Translations under genes and position numbers: made by a program | Source: Chromatiales bacterium | Lineage (GTDB): Bacteria > Pseudomonadota > Gammaproteobacteria > Chromatiales > Chromatiaceae | Direction of reading: 5' to 3' | DNA: 20,426 bases | NCBI GenBank assembly: GCA_022360595.1 | Contig: JAKSCN010000451.1 | Location: 1-20,426 of the forward strand | Shown: positions 7,760-15,281 of the stretch, one piece after another | Numbering within the stretch: the stretch's first letter is position 1 | How the letters are laid out: every line of letters starts with the position of its first letter | The notes under the pieces: generated by a model | The model's input: the letters and a program-made list of their open reading frames with translations, nothing else | Database searches by the model: none | What the model was told of the DNA's origin: nothing

Positions 7760-7795
7760 GCAGTATAAAGGGTGCAATAGCACCCTTTATACTGC
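7760..7795 (+). terminator. Perfect 16-bp inverted repeat after the DUF302 gene
   Basis: GCAGTATAAAGGGTGC (7760-7775) and its exact complement (7780-7795) flank a 4-nt AATA loop. It starts 20 bases after the DUF302 stop. The stem is long and perfect but followed by ACTGCG rather than a T run, so it is either a bidirectional or weak intrinsic terminator or an mRNA-end stabiliser that protects the upstream operon transcript. Confidence 0.7.
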
Positions 7796-7882
7796 ACTGC
7801 GTCAATGCGCCGTGTTGGTCTAGTCTATTAAAAGATTAATAATATCAATGACTAAGAGATTGGTTTTATATCCCTTCTACTA

Positions 7883-7910
7883 TTGTTAGATAATAGATTT
7901 GTGGTATTCT
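7883..7910 (+). promoter_or_regulatory. Candidate sigma-70 promoter for the Met-rich coiled-coil gene
   Basis: In the AT-rich 160 bp after the hairpin, TTGTTA (7883-7888) and TATTCT (7905-7910) are spaced by 16 bases and lie about 50 bases before the next start codon. Each matches four of six consensus bases. The preceding terminator-like hairpin makes a new promoter here likely, but this exact placement is weak. Confidence 0.33.
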
Positions 7911-7959
7911 TTTTAAAGATTATTACAAGTTCATGGGTTCAAGTTAGGGGAGATTGGAT

Positions 7960-8451
7960 ATGGCAAAACAGGGTACTACTGATATTCAGGAAGTACAGCC
8001 AGAGCTATCTCAATCTGACTATTCCATGGATCGGCTTTCAGAGGCCTTTGAAACCAGCGCCCGCCGTTGGGAATTAATCGTCTATCCTTCCCTGTTCGCC
8101 TTCATCATTTTAGCTGCTTATGGCTTTTACCTAGTGTTCAGTCTAGCTAAAGATGTCCATTACCTCGCCATCAGTGTCGATTCGAATATGACGGTTTTGG
8201 CGAGCAATATGCAGTCTGTGTCGGATAACATGTCCCAATTGACGGGCAATGTCAGAAGCATGACCGGCTACATGGATAGTATCAATCAGAAGGTGGCTAC
8301 ACTGGAGCCGATGCTGACCAATATGGATTCGATGGATCGCTCCATGCAGTCAATGACCATGGCAACCCACCGTTTACGAGATGATATGTCGCTGATGAAT
8401 CACAACATCTCACGTCCCATGTCGTTCATGAACTCCTTCATGCCCTGGTAG
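7960..8451 (+). CDS. Membrane-anchored Met-rich heptad coiled-coil protein
   Basis: A 163-residue protein with no named family. A cytoplasmic-type N-terminus of about 38 residues precedes one membrane helix (about 43-65: YPSLFAFIILAAYGFYLVF). Then comes an uninterrupted coiled coil: from SNM at about residue 75, hydrophobic residues occupy a/d positions for seven heptads (M/L, M/V, M/L, V/M, M/I, V/L, L/M), with units such as NMTVLAS, NMQSVSD, NMSQLTG. The protein has 18 Met in 163 residues (11%). The C-terminus, RPMSFMNSFMPW, is hydrophobic and could touch a membrane or partner. The start is ATG 7960, with AGGGGAG 7 bases before it. It has its own probable promoter but lies at the end of the envelope gene cluster. 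It may be a scaffold or tether across the periplasm; this is inference. Confidence 0.75.
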   Translation: MAKQGTTDIQEVQPELSQSDYSMDRLSEAFETSARRWELIVYPSLFAFIILAAYGFYLVFSLAKDVHYLAISVDSNMTVLASNMQSVSDNMSQLTGNVRSMTGYMDSINQKVATLEPMLTNMDSMDRSMQSMTMATHRLRDDMSLMNHNISRPMSFMNSFMPW

Positions 8452-8468
8452 GTTAGGGGCTGCTGCGT

Positions 8469-8490
8469 CAGGGCCTGTTAACCGGCCCTG
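8469..8490. terminator. Bidirectional hairpin between convergent genes
   Basis: CAGGGCC (8469-8475) pairs with GGCCCTG (8484-8490) around an 8-nt loop. It fills the 40-bp gap between the + strand coiled-coil stop (8451) and the - strand FimX stop (8492), so it can end both transcripts. No T run on either side. A similar GGCCCTG/CAGGGCC stem serves the convergent pair near 18350. Confidence 0.6.
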
Positions 8491-8491
8491 G

Positions 8492-10588
8492 TTACACTGC
8501 ATTGAAGTCGTAGGTGATGTTTTCCGAGGGCTCTTGCAGGAAGTAGCCTTGGATGTAGTTCACTCCAACGGTCCAGAGAATCGCCAGGCTGTTGGCATCC
8601 TCCACACCCATTGCAATGGTCTTGGCGCCGTGTGAGGTGGCAACGTTGTTCAGCTCGCTCAGCTCATCCTGTTTGTCCTGATTGGTGGCAAGGTCGGCCA
8701 TGTAATCGTTGTTGATCTTTACGTAATCAACCGGCAGGTGTTTCAGGAGGCTTTCTGAGTTGGTGTTGGCGCCAAATTGGTCGATTGCAATCTTACATTT
8801 GATCTTTTTCAGGCCATCGATCAATTTCTTTGCAGCCTGGGTGTGCTTGCGCAGATCGCTGTCTTTAACCTGGAAGGTGAGCCATGGGCCTTTTGCCTTA
8901 TTTTCTCTAAGGCAGTCACAGATCCATAGCAGTAAGGTGTCGTCCTCCAAGCCCGTACCTGAGATATTGACGAAGAAGTTTACCCGGCGGCCACTTTGGC
9001 GCTGTTGAGAGAGCTCTTGAATCGATTTTTGGATAACCCAGCGGTCAATGGCCAGCATCTGGCCTGACTGTTCGGCGGGTTTCATGAAGTGGTTGGGGAG
9101 GATCTCTTCTCCGTTCTGATCGATGAGGCGAGTCAATACCGCATAGTTTTCGCGACTGTCGCCTTGCAAGCTGACAATCGGTTGAAATACCAATCGGAAC
9201 TGATCGTTATTGAGTGCATGTTCGATCAGCTCATTGATTTGGTTCTCATTGCCGTGGGATTCACTAGTGCTTTCACTCTCACCGTATGAGGGTGACATCT
9301 CCGCAGGGTCATAGATGGAGTACTGGTTGCCGCCTTCGCTCTTTGCCGCTTCGAAGGCTTGGTAGGCTTGGTTGATAAACTCCTGGCCGGTGGTATTACT
9401 GTTGGATTGCAGGGCAATACCTATGCTACAGGTGGGATGTTGTTCGCTGCCGCCTTCGGTGTAGGTGCTCTCCTGGATGACGCTGCGTAGATGCTCAGCG
9501 AAGGGCTCTGCTTCCAGTTGAGAGACCTTTTTGCTCAAAATGGTGAATGTGTGGTCGCCAAAGCGGGCGAGTATCTCATCCTCGCTGATAATGCCCAACA
9601 GTACTTCAGAGATCTGTTTGAGCAAGGTGTCGCTGTGTGCAATGCCGATGCTGGAGCGCAGGTGCTGAAAATTGTCGAGAACGATATAGAAGAGGGCGTT
9701 ATCCGTGCTCTGCTCGAGTGTGCTGTCAACGTTCTCCATGAAGAATTGGCGATTGCTCAGCCCGGTCTGCAGATCCTGACTGGAGATCTGGCGGATCTTC
9801 TCTTCCAGCTCTTTGCTCTTGGCATGGCTCCTGATAATGACCTGAGTACAGGGCTCTTGGTCAATAGTGGCGGGCGCGAACTCCAGCGTCGCTTCGAAGG
9901 CCTCATCATTGGTGTTGCGACAATTGACGGATATTTCGGTCTTATCCTGTTTGAGTTTTTTCAGGAAAGTTTTGAAGCGCTTCTGGTCAGGCTTGGCGAT
10001 CATGTCCAGGACGGGCAGACCCTCGATTTCGTCAATATCGACATAGCCAAAGGTCTCAAGATAGGCCTGGTTGACATGAACATGCATGCCATCGTGTATA
10101 TAAGCGATGGCATCACGCGAATGCTCAACCAGTGAGGTGCATCTATCTTCCGACTCTTTGAGGCGTTGCTTCGCGTGTTCCAGCTCTTTTTGGACCTGGA
10201 GGTCGTTAAACTCACGCTTCATGACCAACTGCAGGTGCAATGGATCTTCTGCGGAAACCACATCTCTGGCCCCGTCCTGCATCGCTTGCAGCAGCGCGTT
10301 GGGATCCTGGTCCTGATAGATGATCACCAAAGGCGTATCGGGTTGATGCTTGAGGCAATATCCAACGGCGGCTTCAAATGATGGGGCGGCGTTGTCGGCG
10401 CTGCAGAGAATGATGTCGTACCGGCTCTCGGCCAAGGTGTCGAGCAGATCGCTCTCTTCCGATACCCGGGTGGGATGGATCACCAAACCGGCGTTTCGAA
10501 GGGTGCTAATACTTTGTTCCGCGCTATTGGGGGATTGGTCAATAATCAATAGGTCAATAGCGATATCTGCATTCCGTTTTCTATTCAT
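8492..10588 (-). CDS. fimX: FimX-like c-di-GMP effector (REC-PAS-GGDEF-EAL, degenerate)
   Basis: A 698-residue cytoplasmic protein with the FimX domain order and length (P. aeruginosa FimX is about 690). The REC-like domain (about 12-125) has Ser 63 at the phospho-acceptor position in YDIILCS, so it cannot be phosphorylated normally. The PAS domain is about 148-250. The GGDEF domain (about 265-425) reads RFGDHTF at 342-348 instead of GGDEF, so no cyclase activity is expected. The EAL domain (about 452-690) opens RLVFQPIVSLQGDSRENY and has AVL (483-485) in place of EAL, lacking the metal-binding Glu. FimX binds c-di-GMP through this degenerate EAL domain and promotes type IV pilus assembly and twitching. 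The ribosome site is AGAAGG only 2 bases before ATG. It is downstream of the PilZ-like gene, same strand, 74 bp apart. Family call is strong; pilus function here is by homology. Confidence 0.9.
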   Translation of the reverse strand: MNRKRNADIAIDLLIIDQSPNSAEQSISTLRNAGLVIHPTRVSEESDLLDTLAESRYDIILCSADNAAPSFEAAVGYCLKHQPDTPLVIIYQDQDPNALLQAMQDGARDVVSAEDPLHLQLVMKREFNDLQVQKELEHAKQRLKESEDRCTSLVEHSRDAIAYIHDGMHVHVNQAYLETFGYVDIDEIEGLPVLDMIAKPDQKRFKTFLKKLKQDKTEISVNCRNTNDEAFEATLEFAPATIDQEPCTQVIIRSHAKSKELEEKIRQISSQDLQTGLSNRQFFMENVDSTLEQSTDNALFYIVLDNFQHLRSSIGIAHSDTLLKQISEVLLGIISEDEILARFGDHTFTILSKKVSQLEAEPFAEHLRSVIQESTYTEGGSEQHPTCSIGIALQSNSNTTGQEFINQAYQAFEAAKSEGGNQYSIYDPAEMSPSYGESESTSESHGNENQINELIEHALNNDQFRLVFQPIVSLQGDSRENYAVLTRLIDQNGEEILPNHFMKPAEQSGQMLAIDRWVIQKSIQELSQQRQSGRRVNFFVNISGTGLEDDTLLLWICDCLRENKAKGPWLTFQVKDSDLRKHTQAAKKLIDGLKKIKCKIAIDQFGANTNSESLLKHLPVDYVKINNDYMADLATNQDKQDELSELNNVATSHGAKTIAMGVEDANSLAILWTVGVNYIQGYFLQEPSENITYDFNAV

Positions 10589-10662
10589 TGCCTTCTAATT
10601 CTAAAGCGGTTAGATCGATTGGGTTCTGAAACTGCTAGAAATCGTACCGCAGGTCTGCTCAA

Positions 10663-12447
10663 TCATAACATTGACCATATGTTGTCAAAGTCACCATCCG
10701 TCTCTTCCTCGGACTCTTTTCGCAGACTCTCAGTGGGGTTCTTGTAGACAAACTGGAATTGGGTAAATGCGCCGGTCGATTCCAGCAAGCGCGTCAGGCG
10801 AATGTGATGACTACCGCTCTTGGTCTGCATGAGCAGACTGTCTCCAATCTTGAATAGCATGGTGCCGACAATCAGGCTGGCTGATTTGCCGGACGATTTC
10901 AGTTCAGGAAGCAGTAGTCCTTTATGTGCGGATTCACCTGCTTCTGGCCCATTATTTGTTTCTACGGTGATCGGAATAGAGCCGGGCGAGACCATCTCTA
11001 AACCCAACTGCAGGCCAAAGCCGGGGATATTCTTCATCCAGCGGCTGATACCGATCCCAAATTGATTCGAATTGGTGGCAGACTGTATGCCGATGATTTC
11101 ACCAACTCTGATGCGCGGCGCGTTGGTACCATTCCAGTGTATGCAGTAGCCGCCTGCGCTCTCATTGACTGTTTTACAGACAAAGGTCTCTAGCGGCCCC
11201 TCGGTCGGGCTGTTGGCCCAGGAGGGCGCCGACTGGGCGTAGTTGAAAGTGCTGCTGGCGGTGGCCTCCAGGTCGGTCAGGGTGGTCTCTGCGCCAATAG
11301 CGGTGGCGCCTGCCCCACCAAGTGAGAGAGTTTGCTCGGAATGGGTGTAGAGCGACTGTCCGGTCGGAGAGTCACTACCTAGCCAGCTCATCTCATCGTC
11401 GCTATATTCTTGGTGCTGATGCTCCACTTCGGGGCTGCGCGACAAGAAGGTGTGAATAGCATTCAAGCCAACAGCCGTTTTCAACTCGAAGTTGAGTTTT
11501 GTTCTGACGTATTCGCGTTTCGGTGCGCTGCTGAGGGTCTGGATCAACTGGCGTAGCAGGTGCTTGGAGGTGCGATTACCGAAGACCATTGAGTCGTTAC
11601 TGGCGTTTTCCGCCGGCAGTTGGTCAAACTCCGAGCGCAGATAGGTCACCAGATCGGATGTGCTGATGGTACGGCTCTGCACATTGAGGCTCTCTTTCAT
11701 CAGCTCCAGATGCAGCGGGGGCTTATCATCGGCAAGCTGAATAACAAATTCAGTATCCTGGGAACGCTCTTCCGATTTCTTGCCGAGTTGAGTCTTTTCC
11801 GCCCAAGCGGGCAACATGTTGTAGATGTGTAGAATTTCCCGCTGTCTTTGTCTGTATGGTGAGATGATGGCGAACAGCAGAAGCTGCTTGTAAATATCGT
11901 TGATGGTGCTGGTGTCGGTTCTGCTTTTCCCCTCTTTCACCGGAATCTGATGGATGCGGTTCTGTTCAGCGAAGCCGAACAGGCGATTGATTTCGTACCA
12001 GATGCTGGGAGGGTAAGGGTCGTAGACGATAGCCGACTGGTAGGCGACCAGGCCCAGGTATCTCAAAGAGCGGTGTATGGCTATCACCAGCAGCTTTTTA
12101 TCGAATTTTCCACCCTGGCCGCTGATCATCACCTCGATAAACGTTTTGTAGGCGATAGCCAGCTCGGCATACAACTCTCTGTTTAGAACCGCGATCTTTC
12201 TATTCTTGGCCGAGAGGGGGAAAGAGACATCGTAGTAATATTTCTTGAGATTGGAGGCGATGTAATCGATCGGTTGCCGAAAATTTTCGGCAATCTTGAT
12301 ACGGGCGATATTAGGGAGTTCAGAGCGGTTGAATTCGACCAGGGTTTTAAACACACGCCGTGAGGTTTCGCCGACATTCGCTGTGGGTAGAGACTGTATC
12401 CAAGCCTCCATCTCTTTGGGGTTCGCCAAGAAGGTATTAGAAGACAT
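10663..12447 (-). CDS. PilZ-like c-di-GMP-linked protein with large interdomain insert
   Basis: A 594-residue cytoplasmic protein. ATG 12447 is chosen over ATG 12495 because GAGAGGA sits 6 bases before it while the upstream Met has no ribosome site. Residues about 10-290 are helix-rich with no domain I can name (start NPKEMEAWIQSLP). KREYVRTKLNFEL (about 310-322) supplies an RxxxR motif (Arg 311 and 315), the first half of a PilZ c-di-GMP site. The second half, NESAGG (428-433, matching D/NxSxxG), comes only after about 110 residues, most of them Ser/Thr/Gly/Ala-rich and unstructured. A beta-barrel-like C-terminus follows. It sits directly upstream of fimX, as PA4958 does in P. aeruginosa, so it probably works in the same c-di-GMP/type IV pilus pathway. 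PilZ identity is moderately sure; ligand binding is unproven. Confidence 0.78.
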   Translation of the reverse strand: MSSNTFLANPKEMEAWIQSLPTANVGETSRRVFKTLVEFNRSELPNIARIKIAENFRQPIDYIASNLKKYYYDVSFPLSAKNRKIAVLNRELYAELAIAYKTFIEVMISGQGGKFDKKLLVIAIHRSLRYLGLVAYQSAIVYDPYPPSIWYEINRLFGFAEQNRIHQIPVKEGKSRTDTSTINDIYKQLLLFAIISPYRQRQREILHIYNMLPAWAEKTQLGKKSEERSQDTEFVIQLADDKPPLHLELMKESLNVQSRTISTSDLVTYLRSEFDQLPAENASNDSMVFGNRTSKHLLRQLIQTLSSAPKREYVRTKLNFELKTAVGLNAIHTFLSRSPEVEHQHQEYSDDEMSWLGSDSPTGQSLYTHSEQTLSLGGAGATAIGAETTLTDLEATASSTFNYAQSAPSWANSPTEGPLETFVCKTVNESAGGYCIHWNGTNAPRIRVGEIIGIQSATNSNQFGIGISRWMKNIPGFGLQLGLEMVSPGSIPITVETNNGPEAGESAHKGLLLPELKSSGKSASLIVGTMLFKIGDSLLMQTKSGSHHIRLTRLLESTGAFTQFQFVYKNPTESLRKESEEETDGDFDNIWSML

Positions 12448-12603
12448 CGGTGTCCTCTCGGGAGTTTTAAGCCCAAGTGTCTTCTGTTTTTCCATCGTAT
12501 AGCGTATTCCCGAAGCCTGTATTCTATCTAACTAGTTGATTTTATTGTCGCTTAAGTGATGAGCTAGCTCAGCGTAACCAAGTATTCAAGTAACCTGTCA
12601 TGC

Positions 12604-12627
12604 TACTATAGTATGTTATTGATTATA
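12604..12627 (-). promoter_or_regulatory. Candidate promoter with overlapping palindrome for the PilZ-like gene
   Basis: On the - strand a perfect TATAAT lies at 12627-12622 (ATTATA on the + strand), about 175 bases before the chosen start. The -35 region is poor. A 10-bp palindrome TACTATAGTA (12604-12613) falls where transcription would start, and a 12-bp palindrome TGAGCTAGCTCA (12560-12571) lies in the leader. The 170-bp gap between epmB and this gene must hold the promoter for the PilZ-fimX pair, but the exact boxes are uncertain. Confidence 0.33.
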
Positions 12628-12666
12628 ACTGTTTTTTGAGACTTTTTACCGTTTTGCCTGCTTGTT

Positions 12667-13680
12667 TCACACTGTGACGGGCAGTTTTGAGTCAGCACCG
12701 TCTTGCTCCATCACCAGTTTGGGCACCATGTAGCCTGGAAGGCTCTCCATCATGGCCTGATGCAGTGCTATTGCCTCTTCCTTCTGTACAGCGAAGTGAG
12801 CTGCCCCCTCAACTTTATCGAGCAGGTGTAAATAATAGGGTAGTACACCGGCCTGAAAAAGTTTTTCACTAAGTAAGGTAAGCAGTGATGGGCTGTCATT
12901 GACGGTTTTCAATAATACCGACTGATTAAGGAGAAAAATGTGATTTTTTGTGATCTCCTTCAAAGCCTCGGTTACTGACGGCGATAGTTCATTTGGGTGG
13001 TTGATGTGTAGCACCACGATCGGGGTTAGCCGGTTGTTGGCCAAGTGCTCCATCAACGGTGATCCGGTGATCCGTTCCGGCAGTACTGTCGGAACGCGGG
13101 TGTGAATTCGTATTCGCTGCAGGTGTGCTATACCAGCGAGTTGATCAATCATCTCGGTGAGTGTCTGGTCAGACATCACCAGTGGATCGCCACCACTTAA
13201 GATTATTTCGTCGATCTCCTGATGGGATTCGAGGTAGGCCAGGGTTTTTTCCCACTCCGTGCGCTTGATGCCTGAATCCGCATAGGGGAAGTGCCGCCTG
13301 AAACAGTATCGGCAGTGAATGGCGCAGGCCCCGGTTGTGATGATCAGTGCACGTCCGTGATATTTATGGATTATTCCCGGAGCAGGGTGATGAGTGAGGT
13401 CACCCACCGGGTCGGTGATAAATCCAGGCTCTTTATTAAGTTCTTGAATATCAGGGAGAATTTGTAACAGCAGCGGATCTCTGGGGTTGCGTTTTTCGAT
13501 CAGGCTGGCGTAGTTGTAGGGCACCCGGAGTGGAAATTGCCGGTTGGCATCAGCGGAGAAGGGGAGCTGTGAGGGTGCCAGTTCCAGGTATTTGCAGAGC
13601 TGATCAAGGCTCGAAATGGCGTTCGCTAGCGATTGTTGCCAATTTGGAGTCTGCCATGCGAGCTCAGTTCGATGTATCAT
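12667..13680 (-). CDS. epmB: EF-P (R)-beta-lysine mutase, radical SAM (EpmB/YjeK)
   Basis: A 337-residue lysine 2,3-aminomutase-type radical SAM enzyme. It converts (S)-alpha-lysine to (R)-beta-lysine, which EpmA attaches to elongation factor P. The cluster motif CAIHCRYC gives Cys 119, 123 and 126, followed by FRRHFPY. EIILSGGDPL is the SAM-binding GGD element. The C-terminal Lys in DSKLP is the likely PLP site. Length and the absence of the long multimerisation extension fit EpmB rather than a free-lysine aminomutase. It is divergent from efp with only 34 bp between start codons, and epmA follows efp, so all three EF-P pathway genes are together. Product identity is very secure from context and motifs. 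Confidence 0.96.
   Translation of the reverse strand: MIHRTELAWQTPNWQQSLANAISSLDQLCKYLELAPSQLPFSADANRQFPLRVPYNYASLIEKRNPRDPLLLQILPDIQELNKEPGFITDPVGDLTHHPAPGIIHKYHGRALIITTGACAIHCRYCFRRHFPYADSGIKRTEWEKTLAYLESHQEIDEIILSGGDPLVMSDQTLTEMIDQLAGIAHLQRIRIHTRVPTVLPERITGSPLMEHLANNRLTPIVVLHINHPNELSPSVTEALKEITKNHIFLLNQSVLLKTVNDSPSLLTLLSEKLFQAGVLPYYLHLLDKVEGAAHFAVQKEEAIALHQAMMESLPGYMVPKLVMEQDGADSKLPVTV
13651..13680 (+). promoter_or_regulatory. Candidate efp promoter overlapping the epmB start
   Basis: CTGCCA (13651-13656) and TATCAT (13675-13680) are spaced by 18 bases; the -10 box matches five of six consensus positions and covers the complement of the epmB start codon. It would start efp transcripts about 27 bases before ATG 13715. 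As only 34 bp separate the genes, each promoter must lie in or near the other's coding region. A TATAAC box for epmB at 13727-13722, inside efp, is the mirror possibility but its -35 is weak. Confidence 0.3.
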
Positions 13681-13714
13681 TCGCGTTTCCAGTCTGTTGT
13701 CACATGAGGAAGAG

Positions 13715-14287
13715 ATGGCTAGTTATAGTACCAATGAGTTCAAGGGCGGTCTGAAGCTGATGCTTGATGGTGATCCTTGCTCCATAATCGAAAATGAATT
13801 TGTTAAACCGGGTAAAGGCCAGGCATTTAACCGGGTGAAGTTGCGTAACCTTAAGACTGGCCGTGTTATCGAACGCACCTTCAAGTCTGGGGAGTCTGTC
13901 GAGGCTGCAGATGTTATCGAACTTGAACTGCAGTATCTATACAACGATGGCGAGTTTTGGCATTTCATGGACCCCGACTCGTTCGAACAGTACCAAGCTG
14001 ACGAGAAGGCCGTTGGCGAATCGGTCAAGTGGTTGAAAGAGCAGGATGTCTGCACCATCACGCTCTGGAACGGTACCCCCATCAGTGTTACACCACCAAA
14101 TTTTGTCATTCTCGCGGTTACCGATACCGATCCCGGTCTGAAGGGCGATACCTCTGGTGGTGGCGGTAAGCCCGCGACCCTGGAGACAGGCGCGGTGGTG
14201 CGTGTGCCACTGTTCATCCAGATTGGTGAAGTGCTGAAAGTCGATACCCGCTCCGGTGAGTACGTCTCGCGGGCGAAAGAAGACTAA
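13715..14287 (+). CDS. efp: Elongation factor P
   Basis: A 190-residue EF-P, the usual length, starting at ATG 13715 with GAGGAAGAG before it. It binds the ribosome between the P and E sites and relieves stalling at consecutive prolines. KPGKGQAFNRVKL contains Lys 34, the residue beta-lysylated by EpmB and EpmA. Domains are the N-terminal KOW-like barrel (about 1-65) and two OB folds; the signature in the C-terminal fold, ETGAVVRVPLFIQIGEVLKVDTRSGEYVSR (about 155-185), is clear. Given the Pro-rich secreted proteins encoded about 9 kb upstream, which carry PPP and PP runs, this pathway has obvious local clients. Confidence 0.98.
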   Translation: MASYSTNEFKGGLKLMLDGDPCSIIENEFVKPGKGQAFNRVKLRNLKTGRVIERTFKSGESVEAADVIELELQYLYNDGEFWHFMDPDSFEQYQADEKAVGESVKWLKEQDVCTITLWNGTPISVTPPNFVILAVTDTDPGLKGDTSGGGGKPATLETGAVVRVPLFIQIGEVLKVDTRSGEYVSRAKED

Positions 14288-14303
14288 AACCATCAATTTC
14301 ACC

Positions 14304-15281
14304 ATGGCAACACCCTGGGAGCCTGCGGCGTCTTTCGCCAATATTCGCGCCAGGGCCAAGCTGCTGGCCGATATTCGCGCCTATTTTCAGAACACCGGTG
14401 TACTCGAAGTCGAGACGCCGGTCTGTTCTGCAGCAGGTACCACCGATCCCGCCATTGAGAGCTTCAGCAGTCACTATACGGGGCCTGGCTACCCAGAGGG
14501 GCTCACCTGTTATCTGCACACATCACCCGAGTTTCCCATGAAGCGCCTGCTGGCGGCGGGAAGCGGCTCTATCTATCAGATCTGTAAGGTGTTTCGTGCG
14601 GCTGAATCCGGCCCCAGACATAACCCTGAATTTACCCTGCTGGAGTGGTATCGGGTCGGTTATGATCACCTTCGTTTGATGGACGATGTGTCGGGTTTGA
14701 TATGCTCATTGCAATCAGAGCGTTGTGAGGTCGAGAAGCTGACCTATGCCCAGGCTTTTCAACGCTATTTGGCCATAGACCCCCATAGCGCCTCAATAGC
14801 TGAGTTACACCAGTGTGCACGAGAGCAGGGTATTTCGTTGGCGGACGATTTTCAGTTACCCGATCGTGACGCCTGGCTTGATCTGTTGATGAGTCATCTC
14901 ATCGAGCCAAAACTGGGGCAAGACGGTCTCTGTTTTATCTACGACTATCCAGCCTCGCAGGCATCGCTGGCGAGGATCAGGGAGGATGAGCCGCCAGTTG
15001 CGGAGCGATTTGAACTCTATTGGCGGGGTGTGGAGCTGGCCAATGGATTCCATGAGCTGACGGACGCGGTGGAGCAGGAGCGGCGTTTTTTGAGGGATCA
15101 GAAGGTCCGCGCCGCACATGATCAACCGCAGATGCCGATGGATCGCCATTTGCTGGCAGCTCTTGCGCAGGGGCTGCCCGACTGCGCCGGTGTTGCGCTG
15201 GGTGTCGATCGACTTTTGATGCTTTTATCAGGCGCTCAGCACATCAATGATGTGCTCGCCTTTCCATTGGAGCGCGCCTAG
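14304..15281 (+). CDS. epmA: EF-P beta-lysyltransferase (EpmA/PoxA/GenX)
   Basis: A 325-residue class II lysyl-tRNA synthetase-like enzyme lacking the anticodon-binding domain, the same length as E. coli EpmA. It activates (R)-beta-lysine with ATP and transfers it to EF-P Lys 34. Motif 1 is in GVLEVETPV, motif 2 in FRAAESGPRHNPEFTLLEWYR-like positions about 96-115, and motif 3 in GVALGVDRLLMLL near the C-terminus. ATG 14304 (MATPWEP) is chosen by family length; it is 16 bases after the efp stop, so efp and epmA are one operon. The stop codon overlaps that of convergent psd (15278-15281), leaving no room for a terminator between them. Confidence 0.97.
   Translation: MATPWEPAASFANIRARAKLLADIRAYFQNTGVLEVETPVCSAAGTTDPAIESFSSHYTGPGYPEGLTCYLHTSPEFPMKRLLAAGSGSIYQICKVFRAAESGPRHNPEFTLLEWYRVGYDHLRLMDDVSGLICSLQSERCEVEKLTYAQAFQRYLAIDPHSASIAELHQCAREQGISLADDFQLPDRDAWLDLLMSHLIEPKLGQDGLCFIYDYPASQASLARIREDEPPVAERFELYWRGVELANGFHELTDAVEQERRFLRDQKVRAAHDQPQMPMDRHLLAALAQGLPDCAGVALGVDRLLMLLSGAQHINDVLAFPLERA

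Noticed and set aside
9491..10135. 214-residue + strand open frame
   Set aside because: Lies inside fimX on the opposite strand, which has clear domains; coding bias favours fimX.
12496..12666. Possible small RNA or tRNA in the epmB-PilZ gap
   Set aside because: Palindromes present but no cloverleaf, no TTC-loop sequence and no terminator with T run.
13723..14217. 164-residue - strand open frame
   Set aside because: Antisense to efp, which is certain.
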